Assembly (NCBI RefSeq): GCF_008107625.1 | Contig: NZ_SDKK01000016.1 | Location: 62,001-126,000 of the forward strand | Origin: Zoogloea oleivorans | GTDB lineage: Bacteria > Pseudomonadota > Gammaproteobacteria > Burkholderiales > Rhodocyclaceae | Direction of reading: 5' to 3' | DNA length: 64,000 nt | Shown: positions 1-9,211 of the stretch, one piece after another | How the letters are laid out: the number at the start of each line of letters is the position of its first letter | Numbering within the stretch: position 1 is the first letter of the stretch | Notes under the pieces: model-generated | Seen by the model: only the letters and a program-made list of their open reading frames with translations | Told to the model about the DNA's origin: nothing | Databases searched by the model: none | Made by a program: the position numbers and the translations under genes

Positions 1-1
1 C

Positions 2-994
2 CTCGGCTTGAATGCGGCCTTCTCGAACCTCGGCCATTTCGCCAACACGCCCAATTCGCTGGCCTTCCGCGCGTCCGGCGCCAACCCGGACGACTCCGTG
101 GCCATCCTCGGCCAGGCTTGGTATCAAGCGGCCATTCCGCTGCCCTTTCTCGGCTTCAAGCCCTACTCCCGCGAAACGCTGGAACTGACTTTCGGCAAGA
201 TGGACATCTTCGGCTTCTTCGACCAGAACGCCGCCGCCGGCGATGAAGCGAAGCAGTTCCTGAATTCGGTCTTCGTGCATAACCCGCTGCTCGATGCCGG
301 GCGCGAAGCCGGCGTTGATGCCAACGGTTTCCAGCCGGGCTTCGTGGCGTCTTACCTGAACCACGTGGACAAGGCGCGGCCCTGGCGTCTGTCGATGGGT
401 GTTTTCGGTGCCGGTGAACGGGGCGCCAACTACCAGCGCAGCCTGTCCTCGCCGCTGTTGATGGTGCAGGCCGAGAAGCAGCTGAAACTCTTCGGCGGCC
501 TGAGCGGCAACTACCGGGCCTATGGCTGGAACCGCAGCCAGGGCGTCGACTACGACGGTACGCTGACCCGGCACACCGGCATCGGTGCCTCGGTGGACCA
601 GCGTATCGGCGACGGTATCCGGGTCTTCGGGCGCTACGGCAAGCTGGTCAATGGCGAGTTGCCGTTCAACCAGGCCGCCACGCTCGGGGCGGAGTTTTCC
701 GGCAGCTACTGGAATCGTGGCGCGGACGCCTTCGGCATCGCCAGCGCCTGGCTGCAGTCGGGCAAGGCCTATCGCAACGCGCCGACAACGGCCTGGCTCG
801 ACGACAACCAGACCCTCGTCGCCTACAGCTTCGTCCCGCAAGGCGCGGAGAAGCTCACGGAAATCTACTACCGCTACCGCCTGTCACCGCAGTTCGAACT
901 GACACCGGACTTCCAGTACGTCACCAACGGTGGCGGCAACGCGGACGCGAAGGCCGTCAAGGTCTTCGCCCTGCGCGCCAATATTGCCTACTGA
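2..994 (+). CDS. OprB-type carbohydrate-selective porin, 5' end cut off by the window
   Basis: The reading frame is open from the first base, so the start and signal peptide lie outside; about 330 C-terminal residues are visible. They show the alternating aromatic and polar strands of an outer-membrane barrel and end in a C-terminal Tyr (ANIAY), as expected for BamA-assembled porins. Wording such as GVDANGFQPG and YYRYRLSPQFELTPDFQYV is typical of the OprB family. It ends 11 bases before the FtrB-like gene on the same strand, so it is probably the first visible member of the iron operon. OprB porins are known for sugar uptake; a role in iron entry is inferred from position only. Confidence 0.8.
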   Translation, partial: LGLNAAFSNLGHFANTPNSLAFRASGANPDDSVAILGQAWYQAAIPLPFLGFKPYSRETLELTFGKMDIFGFFDQNAAAGDEAKQFLNSVFVHNPLLDAGREAGVDANGFQPGFVASYLNHVDKARPWRLSMGVFGAGERGANYQRSLSSPLLMVQAEKQLKLFGGLSGNYRAYGWNRSQGVDYDGTLTRHTGIGASVDQRIGDGIRVFGRYGKLVNGELPFNQAATLGAEFSGSYWNRGADAFGIASAWLQSGKAYRNAPTTAWLDDNQTLVAYSFVPQGAEKLTEIYYRYRLSPQFELTPDFQYVTNGGGNADAKAVKVFALRANIAY

Positions 995-1005
995 TCGACC
1001 AGCCC

Positions 1006-1356
1006 ATGCCCCTCAAGAACCCCATGAGATCCACGCTTCTTTCCGTGCTCACCGGCTTGCTCCTGGCCTCGGGCGCGGCCGGCGCCGACGACATGCCGAC
1101 CTTCAGGCTGCTGATGAAAGACGGCCACTTCTTCCCTGAAACGCTGGAAGTCCCCGCCAACACGCGCTTTCGCCTGGAGGTGAAAAACGAGGGACCGGGC
1201 GCCACGGAATTCGAGAGCCTTGAACTGAAAAAGGAACTCGTCCTCGCCCCCGGCGTCACGCGCAACCTGGTTTTCTTTCCAATGAAGCCGGGCAGCTACA
1301 AGTTCTTTGACGACTTCCACCCGGCAACCGGCCAGGGCCGGATCGTCGCCAGATAA
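1006..1356 (+). CDS. FtrB-like periplasmic cupredoxin of an iron uptake system
   Basis: This is a 116-residue exported protein: a hydrophobic signal peptide (residues about 7-26, cut near GAAGA/DD) followed by one cupredoxin-like domain. PETLEVPANT, ATEFES and the final HPATGQGRIV match the small cupredoxin proteins (EfeO N-domain or FtrB type) that work with FTR1 permeases. In this family it is thought to oxidise or hand over ferrous iron in the periplasm. A second ATG at 1024 would give a cleaner signal peptide; neither start has a convincing ribosome binding site. The FTR1 permease starts 15 bases downstream. Confidence 0.8.
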   Translation: MPLKNPMRSTLLSVLTGLLLASGAAGADDMPTFRLLMKDGHFFPETLEVPANTRFRLEVKNEGPGATEFESLELKKELVLAPGVTRNLVFFPMKPGSYKFFDDFHPATGQGRIVAR

Positions 1357-1371
1357 GCAACGGAGCGGCCC

Positions 1372-2175
1372 ATGGGTAACGCGTTTTTTGTGGTCTGGCG
1401 GGAAAGCCTTGAAGCCTTCCTGATCGCCGGCATTCTCTACGCCTGGCTGAAAGCCAACGACGACAGTGGCAAGGGGCGGCAGGCGCTGTTCCTTGGCCTG
1501 GGCGCCGGGGCCGGTCTCGCCCTTCTGCTCGGCTGGGCACTGTTGAGCGTGCAGGACGGCTTGAGCGGTGACGCGCTCGAAGCCTTCCAGACCGGCACGC
1601 TGCTGGTCGCCGCCGGCCTGATCACCCAGATGGTGCTGTGGATGCAAAAGCACGGCCGGTACATGAAGGCACGCCTGCACGCCGACCTTTCCGCCGCCAC
1701 CGCACGCGGCGGCCACCTTGGTGTGGCCGTTGTAGCCGCTCTGGCAGTGGCCCGCGAAGGAGCCGAAACAGTGATTTTCCTGTACGGCCTGGCGCAAGGC
1801 GGCGAACTGCAGGCCCTGGCCTTCGGCAGCGTCGCCGGTTTTGCTGCCGCCGGCGCCACCGCCTGGCTGGCCGCCCGGAGCCTGGCGCGCCTGAACATCG
1901 GCGTACTGCTGCGCCTCTCGTCGATTCTGCTACTGGTGCTGGCCTCGGCCCTGCTGGTTGCCGCCATCGACCGAATGATCGGCGTCGGCTGGCTGCCACC
2001 GTTGCTCGACCCGGTGTGGGACAGCACCCTGTTTCTCGACGATACAAGCACCGGCGGCAAACTGATTGCCGATTTCACCGGCTATCGGGCGCGACCGGCC
2101 CTCGTCACCCTGCTGGCATGGGCGGGCTATTGGAGCGTGGTGATCGGCGCCCAGCGGAAAGCCCGTCATGACTGA
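1372..2175 (+). CDS. FTR1-family iron permease (FtrC/EfeU-like)
   Basis: The protein has 267 residues and about seven membrane segments. It has the two REXXE iron-binding motifs of the FTR1 family: RESLE near residue 10 and REGAE near residue 126. FTR1 permeases move iron across the inner membrane, usually as ferric iron made during transport. The gene lies between the FtrB-like cupredoxin and the FtrD-like polyferredoxin, which defines the system as FtrABCD-like; the P19/FtrA protein expected upstream is not in the window. Its stop overlaps the next start by 8 bases. Confidence 0.88.
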   Translation: MGNAFFVVWRESLEAFLIAGILYAWLKANDDSGKGRQALFLGLGAGAGLALLLGWALLSVQDGLSGDALEAFQTGTLLVAAGLITQMVLWMQKHGRYMKARLHADLSAATARGGHLGVAVVAALAVAREGAETVIFLYGLAQGGELQALAFGSVAGFAAAGATAWLAARSLARLNIGVLLRLSSILLLVLASALLVAAIDRMIGVGWLPPLLDPVWDSTLFLDDTSTGGKLIADFTGYRARPALVTLLAWAGYWSVVIGAQRKARHD

Positions 2176-3571
2176 ACACGTGCTGCAGTTTCAGCGGACG
2201 AAACCCGCTGGTCGTCTCGAAAAGGCCGGCCTCTTCCTGCGCCGCCACCGCACGCCGATCATCGCCATCCAGTGGCTGATCGTGCTGATCTATACCGCGC
2301 TGGTGGTCATCCCGGCCTTCCTCCCGCTGCCGCCCGAGAGCGCCCACATCTGGGACAACCTGCGCCTGTTCGCCCAGTTTTGCTTCTGGGGCATCTGGTG
2401 GCCGGGGGTGATGATCGCCACCGTCACACTGGGCCGGGTATGGTGCGGGGTGTTTTGCCCGGAAGGTTTCATCTCCGAGCGGGTCAGCCGCTACGGGCGC
2501 GGCAAGCCCCTGCCGGGCTGGCTGAAGTGGTCCGGCTGGCCCTTCGTGGCCTTCATCTGCACCACGGTGTATGGCCAGCTGGTCAGCGTCTATGAATACC
2601 CTCAGGCCGCCCTGCTGGTGCTCGGCGGCTCCACCGTGGCAGCCATCGGCGTCGGCCTGCTCTACGGGCGGGAAAAACGCATCTGGTGCCGCTACCTGTG
2701 CCCCGCTTCCGGCGTATTTGCCGTACTGGCCAAGATCGCGCCACTCCACTACAAGGTGGACCGGGCCGCCTGGGATCACCACAAGGACAAGCACAAGGGC
2801 GACTTCGAACCGGTGAACTGCGCTCCGCTGGTGGATGTACGACGCATGACCAGCGCCTCCGAATGCCATGCCTGCGGGCGCTGCGCCGGCCAGCGCGATG
2901 CCGTGGCGCTGAGCTGGCGCTCCCCCGCCGCCGAAGTCCTCGATGCCGGCAACCCGGCCCGCACGCCGGACGCCCTGACCCTTGCCTACGGTGTACTCGG
3001 CGTTGCCACCGCCGCGTTCCAGTGGACGGTCAGTCCGTGGTTCCAGCACATCAAGATGGCGCTGGCCGAATGGCTGGTCGAACACGAACACTTCGCCCTG
3101 CTCGACAACGACGTGCCCTGGTGGCTGCTCACCCACTACCCGGAGGCCAGCGACCTGTTCACCTGGCTCGACGGTGCACTGGTGCTCGCCTACCTGCTCG
3201 GCGGCGGCTTCCTGCTCGGCAGCCTGCTGTTGATCGGCCCGGCCATCGCCAGCCGGCTGACTATGGACAAGCCGCTCAACTGGCAACGCTTCACCCTGGC
3301 GCTCACCCCGCTTGCCGCGGCCAGCGTGATCCTCGGCCTGTCGATGCTCACCGTCAGCCACCTGAAGGCCGAGCATGTCTGGCTCGGCTGGCTGCCGGCC
3401 TTCCGCATCGCGCTCCTGGGCACCGGCTGCCTGGGCAGTCTGGCGCTGGTCTTCGGCCTGCTGCGGCACTCGGCCGGCGGTCTGCCCCGGCGCCTGCTGG
3501 CCGGCGTGGCGATGGTCTGGCCGGTCGGCTTGATGGCGACCCTCTGGACGCTGGTTTTCTTCGTCTGGTAA
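2168..3571 (+). CDS. FtrD-like membrane polyferredoxin (4Fe-4S) of the iron uptake system
   Basis: This 467-residue membrane protein has NapH-like cysteine signatures. WCGVFCPEG (residues about 94-102) and WCRYLCPASG (about 175-184) sit next to membrane segments, and SECHACGRC (about 234-242) forms a ferredoxin-like cluster motif. Such proteins take quinol electrons and pass them to the periplasmic partners of FTR1 transporters. Four or more further membrane helices follow. It overlaps the FTR1 gene by 8 bases and is probably the last gene of the operon; the convergent amidase gene ends 7 bases away. Confidence 0.83.
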   Translation: MTEHVLQFQRTKPAGRLEKAGLFLRRHRTPIIAIQWLIVLIYTALVVIPAFLPLPPESAHIWDNLRLFAQFCFWGIWWPGVMIATVTLGRVWCGVFCPEGFISERVSRYGRGKPLPGWLKWSGWPFVAFICTTVYGQLVSVYEYPQAALLVLGGSTVAAIGVGLLYGREKRIWCRYLCPASGVFAVLAKIAPLHYKVDRAAWDHHKDKHKGDFEPVNCAPLVDVRRMTSASECHACGRCAGQRDAVALSWRSPAAEVLDAGNPARTPDALTLAYGVLGVATAAFQWTVSPWFQHIKMALAEWLVEHEHFALLDNDVPWWLLTHYPEASDLFTWLDGALVLAYLLGGGFLLGSLLLIGPAIASRLTMDKPLNWQRFTLALTPLAAASVILGLSMLTVSHLKAEHVWLGWLPAFRIALLGTGCLGSLALVFGLLRHSAGGLPRRLLAGVAMVWPVGLMATLWTLVFFVW

Positions 3572-3578
3572 GCATCGA

Positions 3579-5057
3579 TCAGTCGCCGAGAGGCGGCGCC
3601 ACAAAGCCGCCAAAGATCGGCTCCAGTTGCGCCGCCACCGCCAGCAATGCCTCTTCACCCCAGCGCCGCCCGACCACCTGGATCCCCACCGGCAGCCCGT
3701 CTTCGATACCCAGCGGCAAGGCCGCCACCGGGCTGCCGGTGACGGAAAACGGCAGGGTCAGGCCGATGGTCGCCTCCAGGTAAGGCAGGCGCCGGCCGGC
3801 CACGCTGAGCCTCGGCGCCCCGGAGAACAGGCTCATCGGCCGCCCCGGATAGGCCACCGTGGTCGCCACTGGACACAACAACGCATCAAAACCGGACAGG
3901 AAGGTTTCCAGCCGGCAGATCGCCTCTTCCCGCTCGTTCAGGGCCCGGTTATAGGCGCGCATGTCAAAGCGCAGCCCGCGGGCCACAGCCCGCATCACCC
4001 CCTCGGAGGGCGGCAGCAAGTGGCGTGCGGCGAGAAGGAAAGCCCGCTGCCACGACGGCATGCCGAGGCCGATTTCGGCCCCGCCGATCAACCCGAAAAG
4101 CACCCGCAAGTGCGCCGGATCAAGCCCCGGCGGCACACCCCGTTCCACCCGGTGGCCGGCAGCCTCGAGCCGTTGGAGCATACCCGCCAACCCGGCCCGG
4201 GTCCGTTCACACAAAGGCAGCCCGAAGTCATCCCACAGCGCCAGACGCAGCGGCCTTCCGTCCCGACCACGCAGCGGCGACGGCACAGGCAGAGGCGGCA
4301 CCTCGCTATCCATGCCGTCCGGCCCCGCCATCAACCCGTAGCCCAGCTGCAGGTCGGCCACCGACCGGGCCAGCACGCCGAAGGACAGCATGTGCCGCAC
4401 GCTCCGTGTCCCACCAAGATGTTCCGGCAAATGAGGGATGTGGCCGGTGCGGGGAATCCGGTTCTCGGTGGCCTTCAAACCAGCCACACCGCAGTAGGCG
4501 GCAGGGATGCGGATCGATCCGGCCAGATCGCTGCCCACCTCGAGCAGCGACAGGCCCGCAGCAATGGCCACCGCCGCGCCGCCGGAGCTGCCTCCCGGCG
4601 TGCGCTGCGGATCCCACGGGTTGCGGGTCAGCCCGAACACAGGGCTCCAGCAGTGCGGCGCACCGGCCAGTTCCGGCAGGTTGCTCTTGCCGACGATCAC
4701 CGCCCCGGCTGCACGCAGACGGGACACCACCGTTGCATCGGCGGCGGGCACATAGTCCGCCAGCGGCTTGTGACTGGCGGTGGTGCGCAGCCCTCGGGTG
4801 GCGAAGGCATCCTTGATTGACACCGGCACCCCCAGCAGCGGCAACACGGCGCCCCCCGCTGCAAGCTGCCGATCCGCGGCTCGGGCGGCCTCCCGTGCGC
4901 CTGCTGCATCGACGGTAACCAGCGCATTCAGGTGCGGGTTGAATCGCTCGATCCTGGCCAGGCAGGCCTCCAGCAAGGTTTCGGCGGACAGACGCCCCTC
5001 ACGGATTTCCCGGGCAGCAGTTGTGGCCGTAAGGGTATCGAGGCAAATTTCAGACAT
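3579..5057 (-). CDS. Amidase (amidase-signature family)
   Basis: A 492-residue enzyme with the full amidase-signature catalytic set: Lys82 in SIKD, cis-Ser157 in TPGGSSGGAA, and nucleophile Ser181 in GSDLAGSIRIPA. The 24-residue spacing between the two serines is the family spacing. These enzymes hydrolyse C-N amide bonds; the substrate cannot be read from the sequence. It is not GatA, because no gatB or gatC is adjacent and the C-terminal half differs. The AraC-type regulator gene lies about 180 bases upstream on the same strand with no clear signal between them, so co-transcription is uncertain. Confidence 0.85.
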   Translation of the reverse strand: MSEICLDTLTATTAAREIREGRLSAETLLEACLARIERFNPHLNALVTVDAAGAREAARAADRQLAAGGAVLPLLGVPVSIKDAFATRGLRTTASHKPLADYVPAADATVVSRLRAAGAVIVGKSNLPELAGAPHCWSPVFGLTRNPWDPQRTPGGSSGGAAVAIAAGLSLLEVGSDLAGSIRIPAAYCGVAGLKATENRIPRTGHIPHLPEHLGGTRSVRHMLSFGVLARSVADLQLGYGLMAGPDGMDSEVPPLPVPSPLRGRDGRPLRLALWDDFGLPLCERTRAGLAGMLQRLEAAGHRVERGVPPGLDPAHLRVLFGLIGGAEIGLGMPSWQRAFLLAARHLLPPSEGVMRAVARGLRFDMRAYNRALNEREEAICRLETFLSGFDALLCPVATTVAYPGRPMSLFSGAPRLSVAGRRLPYLEATIGLTLPFSVTGSPVAALPLGIEDGLPVGIQVVGRRWGEEALLAVAAQLEPIFGGFVAPPLGD

Positions 5058-5238
5058 CGCCCGCTCCCGTGGCCAGGCGCCGGGCGGCGATAGCTGGCAG
5101 GATCCGGATGCGCAGGGAAGAGGCGGGAGTCGGCTTGGTCATGGCAGATGGCGGGCACAGGCGATAGAAAACGCCAGCTTGCGCCCCTCCCCCCGGTCAG
5201 GTCTTGTACCCAGACGACATTCCGGCGAATGATGCGAT

Positions 5239-6087
5239 TCAGAACCCGGCGGGGCCGAAATGCCGCGCCAGGGTTGCCGGATCGACGCGGTAGGGCCAAA
5301 AGGCCGGATCGTCACCGGCGACCCCGGCCTGCAGCCCGGTCGGCGTATGGCCGGTAAACCGGCGTACGTCCCGACACAAATGCGCCTGGTCGACGTAGCC
5401 TGCAGCGGCGGCAATCGCCGCCCAGCCCTCGGCAGGATCGACAGTCACGCGCAGCGAGCCCAGCATCCGGCTGCAGCGCAACTGCTGGCGATAGCCTCGC
5501 AGCGGCTGACCATAACTCTCCCGGAAGCGCCGTTCGAACTGCCGCGGACCAAGGCCAAAACGTTCCGCCAGCAGATCCGCGGGAAAGGCCAGCAGCGGCA
5601 AGGGTACCCACAGGTCGGACGACCTCCCGCCTCCACGGCGGAGCGCGGCCAACAGATCCCACAACCGTCTTACCTCGTCCCGCACGGCAGCAACAGAAGG
5701 CAGCGCCTCGACAAAGCGCGCCAGGGCCCCACGCCCCGCGGCATCCAGCAGTTCGGCCGGATCGACGGCTTCTTCCATCAGCGCCCCGCCCGGCAGGCCG
5801 AACAAGACCCTCACCGCCACCGGCTGGAGCGGCACCGTAATGATCCGAGTCCCCGGCTCGGCCCGCGCTTCGCGGACACCTCGCGTTCCGCCGCACAGGA
5901 CCAGCCCGGGAAGCGGCCGCTCACCAGCGCCGCGCCGGACCACAATGCCACCCTGCAGGATGACCAGCAAAACGGGATGCAGCGCCGCCGGCAGGATATA
6001 AGGCCCGCCGGGCAGGCTGGTGACCAGCGCACTGCTCAGACAGTCGGCCAGCCCCGGCGGCGGCAGATGGATCCCGTCCGCGATCAT
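5239..6087 (-). CDS. AraC-family transcriptional regulator
   Basis: About 282 residues. The C-terminal 100 residues carry an AraC/XylS double helix-turn-helix (LLAERFGLGPRQFERRFRES, then IAAAAGYVDQAHLCRDVRRF). The N-terminal part looks like the AraC_binding-type region DUF6597, rich in Gly and Leu, with no ligand obvious. I chose the ATG at 6087 rather than 6156: it starts 11 bases after the upstream gene's stop and has a purine-rich GGTGGCGGG in front, whereas the longer start would overlap the upstream gene by 58 bases. It is probably co-transcribed with the isomerase-like gene. Target genes are unknown. Confidence 0.8.
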   Translation of the reverse strand: MIADGIHLPPPGLADCLSSALVTSLPGGPYILPAALHPVLLVILQGGIVVRRGAGERPLPGLVLCGGTRGVREARAEPGTRIITVPLQPVAVRVLFGLPGGALMEEAVDPAELLDAAGRGALARFVEALPSVAAVRDEVRRLWDLLAALRRGGGRSSDLWVPLPLLAFPADLLAERFGLGPRQFERRFRESYGQPLRGYRQQLRCSRMLGSLRVTVDPAEGWAAIAAAAGYVDQAHLCRDVRRFTGHTPTGLQAGVAGDDPAFWPYRVDPATLARHFGPAGF

Positions 6088-6098
6088 CCCGCCACCGC

Positions 6099-6869
6099 TC
6101 AGGCCGACATCCACTCGAAGGAATCCACAGTGGGTCCGGTCGGGACATATTCGCAACCGATCCAGCCCGGGTAGCCCAGCTTGCGCAGTTGGCGGAACAG
6201 GAAGGGAAAGTTGATTTCACCGGTACCCGGCTGGTGACGGCCGGGGTTGTCGGCCAGCTGGATGTGGCCGATGCGCGGCAAGTGCGTCTCCAGCGTACGG
6301 GCCAGGTCGCCCTCCATTACCTGGGCGTGGTAGATGTCGTACTGGAGGAACAGGTTTTCCCGCTCCGCCGCATCGAGCACCGCCAGCGCCGGCGCCGTGC
6401 GGTCTATCAGGAAGCCCGGCGTGTCGCGGCTGTTGAGGGGCTCGATGAGCACCTGGCCCCCGGTCGGGGCGAGCACATCCGCTGCGTGGCGCAGGTTGTC
6501 CACCAGCGTCTGCGTCAGCAAGCCTTCATCGACGCCTGCCGGACGCCGCCCGGCCAGGCAATTGACCCGCGCGCAGCCCAGCCCTTCGGCATAGCGCGCC
6601 GCCTCGGCGACCCCGTCGCGAAATTCACCGACCCGCTCCGGCAGACAGGCAATGCCCCGCTCGCCCGCAGCCCAGTCACCAGCCGGAAAATTGAACAGCA
6701 CCACCTCGACGCCGGCGCGCCTGGCCGCGTCGGCCACCTCGTCAAGCGGAAAAGCGTAGGGAAAATGGAATTCGACCCCCTTGAAGCCGCCGGCCGCTGC
6801 CGCAGCGAAACGTTCAAGGAAAGGCCGCTCCAGAAACAGGAAAGACAGGTTGGCAGAGAAGCGCAGCAT
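6099..6869 (-). CDS. hyi: Hydroxypyruvate isomerase-like TIM-barrel enzyme
   Basis: 256 residues with the layout of the Hyi/OtnI xylose-isomerase-like TIM barrel. Probable metal and substrate positions are seen in LIEPLNSRDTPG, QYDIYHAQ, HIQLADNPGRHQPGTGEI and GCEYVPT. The family interconverts hydroxypyruvate and tartronate semialdehyde (Hyi) or 2-oxo-tetronate sugars (OtnI). No gcl or glxR lies nearby, so the exact substrate is open. It is divergent from pcnB (139 bases between starts) and precedes the AraC regulator. Confidence 0.8.
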   Translation of the reverse strand: MLRFSANLSFLFLERPFLERFAAAAAGGFKGVEFHFPYAFPLDEVADAARRAGVEVVLFNFPAGDWAAGERGIACLPERVGEFRDGVAEAARYAEGLGCARVNCLAGRRPAGVDEGLLTQTLVDNLRHAADVLAPTGGQVLIEPLNSRDTPGFLIDRTAPALAVLDAAERENLFLQYDIYHAQVMEGDLARTLETHLPRIGHIQLADNPGRHQPGTGEINFPFLFRQLRKLGYPGWIGCEYVPTGPTVDSFEWMSA

Positions 6870-7007
6870 AGGGGAAACTCCCGAAACAAGTCCAAATCAC
6901 GCTCCGGCTTCGTGCAGGAACGCCCAGAACGGCAGTCTCAAGCGTCAAACCCTGCCGTTCCATGGGTTATCATGCTCGACTTGAACAAAATAATCCAAGC
7001 CCCGCCA

Positions 7008-8351
7008 ATGATCCGCAAACTGCTGCGCCGCGTGTTTCGCCGCGCCGCACCCGTCAGTGCCCTTCCCGAACCCGCCGTGATTCCGGTGGCCCGCCACGGT
7101 GTCCGCCGGGAACACATTTCCCCCGCGGCCAACAAGGTCTGCTCGGTCCTCCAAGACGGCGGCCACAAGGCCTACGTGGTCGGTGGTGCGGTTCGCGACA
7201 TCATCGTCGGCCACACGCCGAAGGACTTCGACGTAGCCACCAGCGCCACGCCGGAACAAGTCCGCGCCCTCTTCCGCCGCTCCCGCATCATCGGGCGCCG
7301 CTTCAAGATCGTGCATGTGATGAGCGGTTCGGAAACCATCGAGGTTTCCACCTTCCGCGCCATGCAGGACGCCGAATCCACCGAAACCGACGAACACGGC
7401 CGGGTGCTGCGCGACAACGTGTTCGGCTCGATGGCCGAAGACGCCACCCGCCGCGACTTCACCGTCAACGCCCTGTACTACGACCCGAGCGACGAAACCA
7501 TCGTCGACTACCACCACGGCGTGGCCGATCTGCAGCAGAAAACCCTGCGCATGATCGGCGACCCGCGCGTGCGCTACCGTGAAGATCCGGTACGCATGCT
7601 GCGCGCCGCGCGCCTCGGAGCAAAACTGGGCCTGTCCATCGATCCGGCCGCCCGTGCGCCGATCCGCGAGATGGCCGAACTCCTCGAAAACGTGCCGCCG
7701 GCACGCCTCTTCGACGAGATGCTCAAGCTGCTGATGTCCGGCCACGCCGTCAAATGCCTCAAGCAACTGCGTGAAGAAGGCCTCCACCACGGCCTCCTGC
7801 CGCTGCTCGACGTGATCCTCGAACAACCCATGGGCGAACGCTTCGTGTGGCTGTCGCTCGAAAACACCGACGACCGCGTGCGCCAGGGCAAGCCGGTATC
7901 CCCCGGTTTCCTCTTCGCCACCCTGCTGTGGCACGAAGTGCTGGCCGACTGGGAAGCCCGCAAGGCCAAGGGCGAATACTCCCAGCCGGCACTGTTCGAA
8001 GCCATGGACGCGGTGCTCGAACGCCAGTCCGGCAAGCTCGCCATCACCCGCCGCATCGCTGGCGACATCAAGGACATCTGGGCCCTGCAACCGCGCTTCG
8101 ACAAGCGCGCCGGCAAAACGCCCCATCGTTTGCTCGAACAGCCGCGCTATCGCGCCGGCTGGGACTTCCTGCGTCTGCGCGCCCAGTCCGGCGAACTGCC
8201 GATGGAACTGCCCGACTGGTGGGAAGCCTTCGCCGACGCCCATCCGGAAGCCCGCGAGAACATGCTGGTGCCCGACAAGGCCGGTGCGGCCAAAAAGCGC
8301 CGTCGTCGCAAGAAACCCGCAGCGGCAGCGGCCACCCCGGGCAAAGAATGA
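7008..8351 (+). CDS. pcnB: Poly(A) polymerase I
   Basis: 447 residues. It adds 3' poly(A) tails to RNAs and so marks them for decay. The nucleotidyltransferase signature is present: GGAVRDIIVG near residue 58, then DFDVATSATPEQ near 74, with RRDFTVNALYYD and the RNA-binding EDPVRMLRAARLGAKL further on. The basic C-terminus (KKRRRRKK) is typical of PcnB rather than CCA-adding enzymes. The ATG at 7008 gives the usual MIRKLLRRVF start; an in-frame ATG at 6972 is possible. The frame stays open for 800 bases upstream, but that part lies over hyi and is not used. The stop overlaps folK (ATGA). Confidence 0.93.
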   Translation: MIRKLLRRVFRRAAPVSALPEPAVIPVARHGVRREHISPAANKVCSVLQDGGHKAYVVGGAVRDIIVGHTPKDFDVATSATPEQVRALFRRSRIIGRRFKIVHVMSGSETIEVSTFRAMQDAESTETDEHGRVLRDNVFGSMAEDATRRDFTVNALYYDPSDETIVDYHHGVADLQQKTLRMIGDPRVRYREDPVRMLRAARLGAKLGLSIDPAARAPIREMAELLENVPPARLFDEMLKLLMSGHAVKCLKQLREEGLHHGLLPLLDVILEQPMGERFVWLSLENTDDRVRQGKPVSPGFLFATLLWHEVLADWEARKAKGEYSQPALFEAMDAVLERQSGKLAITRRIAGDIKDIWALQPRFDKRAGKTPHRLLEQPRYRAGWDFLRLRAQSGELPMELPDWWEAFADAHPEARENMLVPDKAGAAKKRRRRKKPAAAAATPGKE

Positions 8352-8854
8352 GTTCGACTCCGTCTGTGCGCATCCGCGCCTTCGTGGCGCTGGGCGCCAA
8401 CATCGGCGAGCCCGTCAAGCACCTGCGGGCCGCCGTGGAAGATCTGTCCACCCTGCCCGACACCTGTGTCGTGGCCCGCTCGTCCCTGTACCGCAGCGCG
8501 CCGGTGGGGCTCGTCGACCAGCCGGACTTCATCAACGCGGTAGTGGCCGTCGATACGGGCCTCGCGCCCCTTGCGCTGCTCCACGCGCTGCTCGCCATCG
8601 AGGCCCGCCACGGCCGGGTGCGCAGCATTCCCAACGCCCCGCGCACCCTCGACCTCGACCTGCTGCTGCACGGCGACAGCCGCCTGAACGGCCTTGAACT
8701 GACCCTGCCGCACCCGCGCATGCACCAGCGCGCCTTCGTACTGCTGCCGCTGCTGGAGATCGCCCCGGACGTGCTCCTGCCCGGGCTCGGCGCTGCACAG
8801 GATTACCTTTCTGCCGTCACCGACCAGGCCATCACGCGCAGCGAGCCCCTGTAA
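8348..8854 (+). CDS. folK: 2-amino-4-hydroxy-6-hydroxymethyldihydropteridine pyrophosphokinase
   Basis: 168 residues, the usual HPPK length. It transfers pyrophosphate from ATP to 6-hydroxymethyl-dihydropterin in folate synthesis. Diagnostic parts are VALGANIGEP at the N-terminus, SSLYRSAPVG, DQPDFINAVV, and the signature RTLDLDLLLHG with the following LPHPRMHQRAFVLLPLLEIAP. The ATG shares bases with the pcnB stop, and its own TAA shares one base with the next ATG. This tight packing indicates one transcript with pcnB. Confidence 0.95.
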   Translation: MSSTPSVRIRAFVALGANIGEPVKHLRAAVEDLSTLPDTCVVARSSLYRSAPVGLVDQPDFINAVVAVDTGLAPLALLHALLAIEARHGRVRSIPNAPRTLDLDLLLHGDSRLNGLELTLPHPRMHQRAFVLLPLLEIAPDVLLPGLGAAQDYLSAVTDQAITRSEPL

Positions 8855-9195
8855 TGCCGATCTGGGTCCAGACCTCCCTTCTGCTGGCGGCCTCCAACGT
8901 CTTCATGACCTTCGCCTGGTACGGGCACCTCAAAAACCTGTCCACCTCGCCCTGGTACATCGCCGCCTTCATCAGCTGGGGCATCGCCCTCTTCGAATAT
9001 CTGTTGCAGGTCCCAGCCAACCGCATCGGCGCGCAGGAACTCAACCTCGCCCAACTGAAGATCATGCAGGAGGCGATCACCCTCACAGTGTTCGTGCCCT
9101 TTGCATTTTTCTACATGCAGCAGCCCCTCAAGCTTGACTATCTGTGGGCGGCCCTGTGTATCCTAGGCGCCGTTTACTTCATCTTCCGCGCCTGA
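8854..9195 (+). CDS. DUF486 (DMT superfamily-like) small membrane protein
   Basis: 113 residues with four predicted membrane helices. The text SNVFMTFAWYGHLK, FEYLLQVPANRIG and FVPFAFFYMQQPLK matches the conserved DUF486/COG3169 family, which resembles half of a drug/metabolite transporter. Function and substrate are not known. Start and stop overlap by one base with folK, so it is translated from the same operon. Confidence 0.8.
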   Translation: MPIWVQTSLLLAASNVFMTFAWYGHLKNLSTSPWYIAAFISWGIALFEYLLQVPANRIGAQELNLAQLKIMQEAITLTVFVPFAFFYMQQPLKLDYLWAALCILGAVYFIFRA

Positions 9196-9211
9196 AAGGC
9201 GAAGTCATCCC

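Noticed and set aside
2105-3658. Open frame of 517 codons on the minus strand opposite the FtrD-like gene
   Set aside because: The plus strand has clear iron-sulfur motifs; the minus product is His/Gln-rich with no fold.
3579-5057. Amidase as GatA
   Set aside because: No gatB or gatC is adjacent and the C-terminal half does not fit GatA.
6189-7007. Upstream extension of pcnB
   Set aside because: It lies over hyi on the other strand and lacks homology; the usual PcnB start is at 7008.
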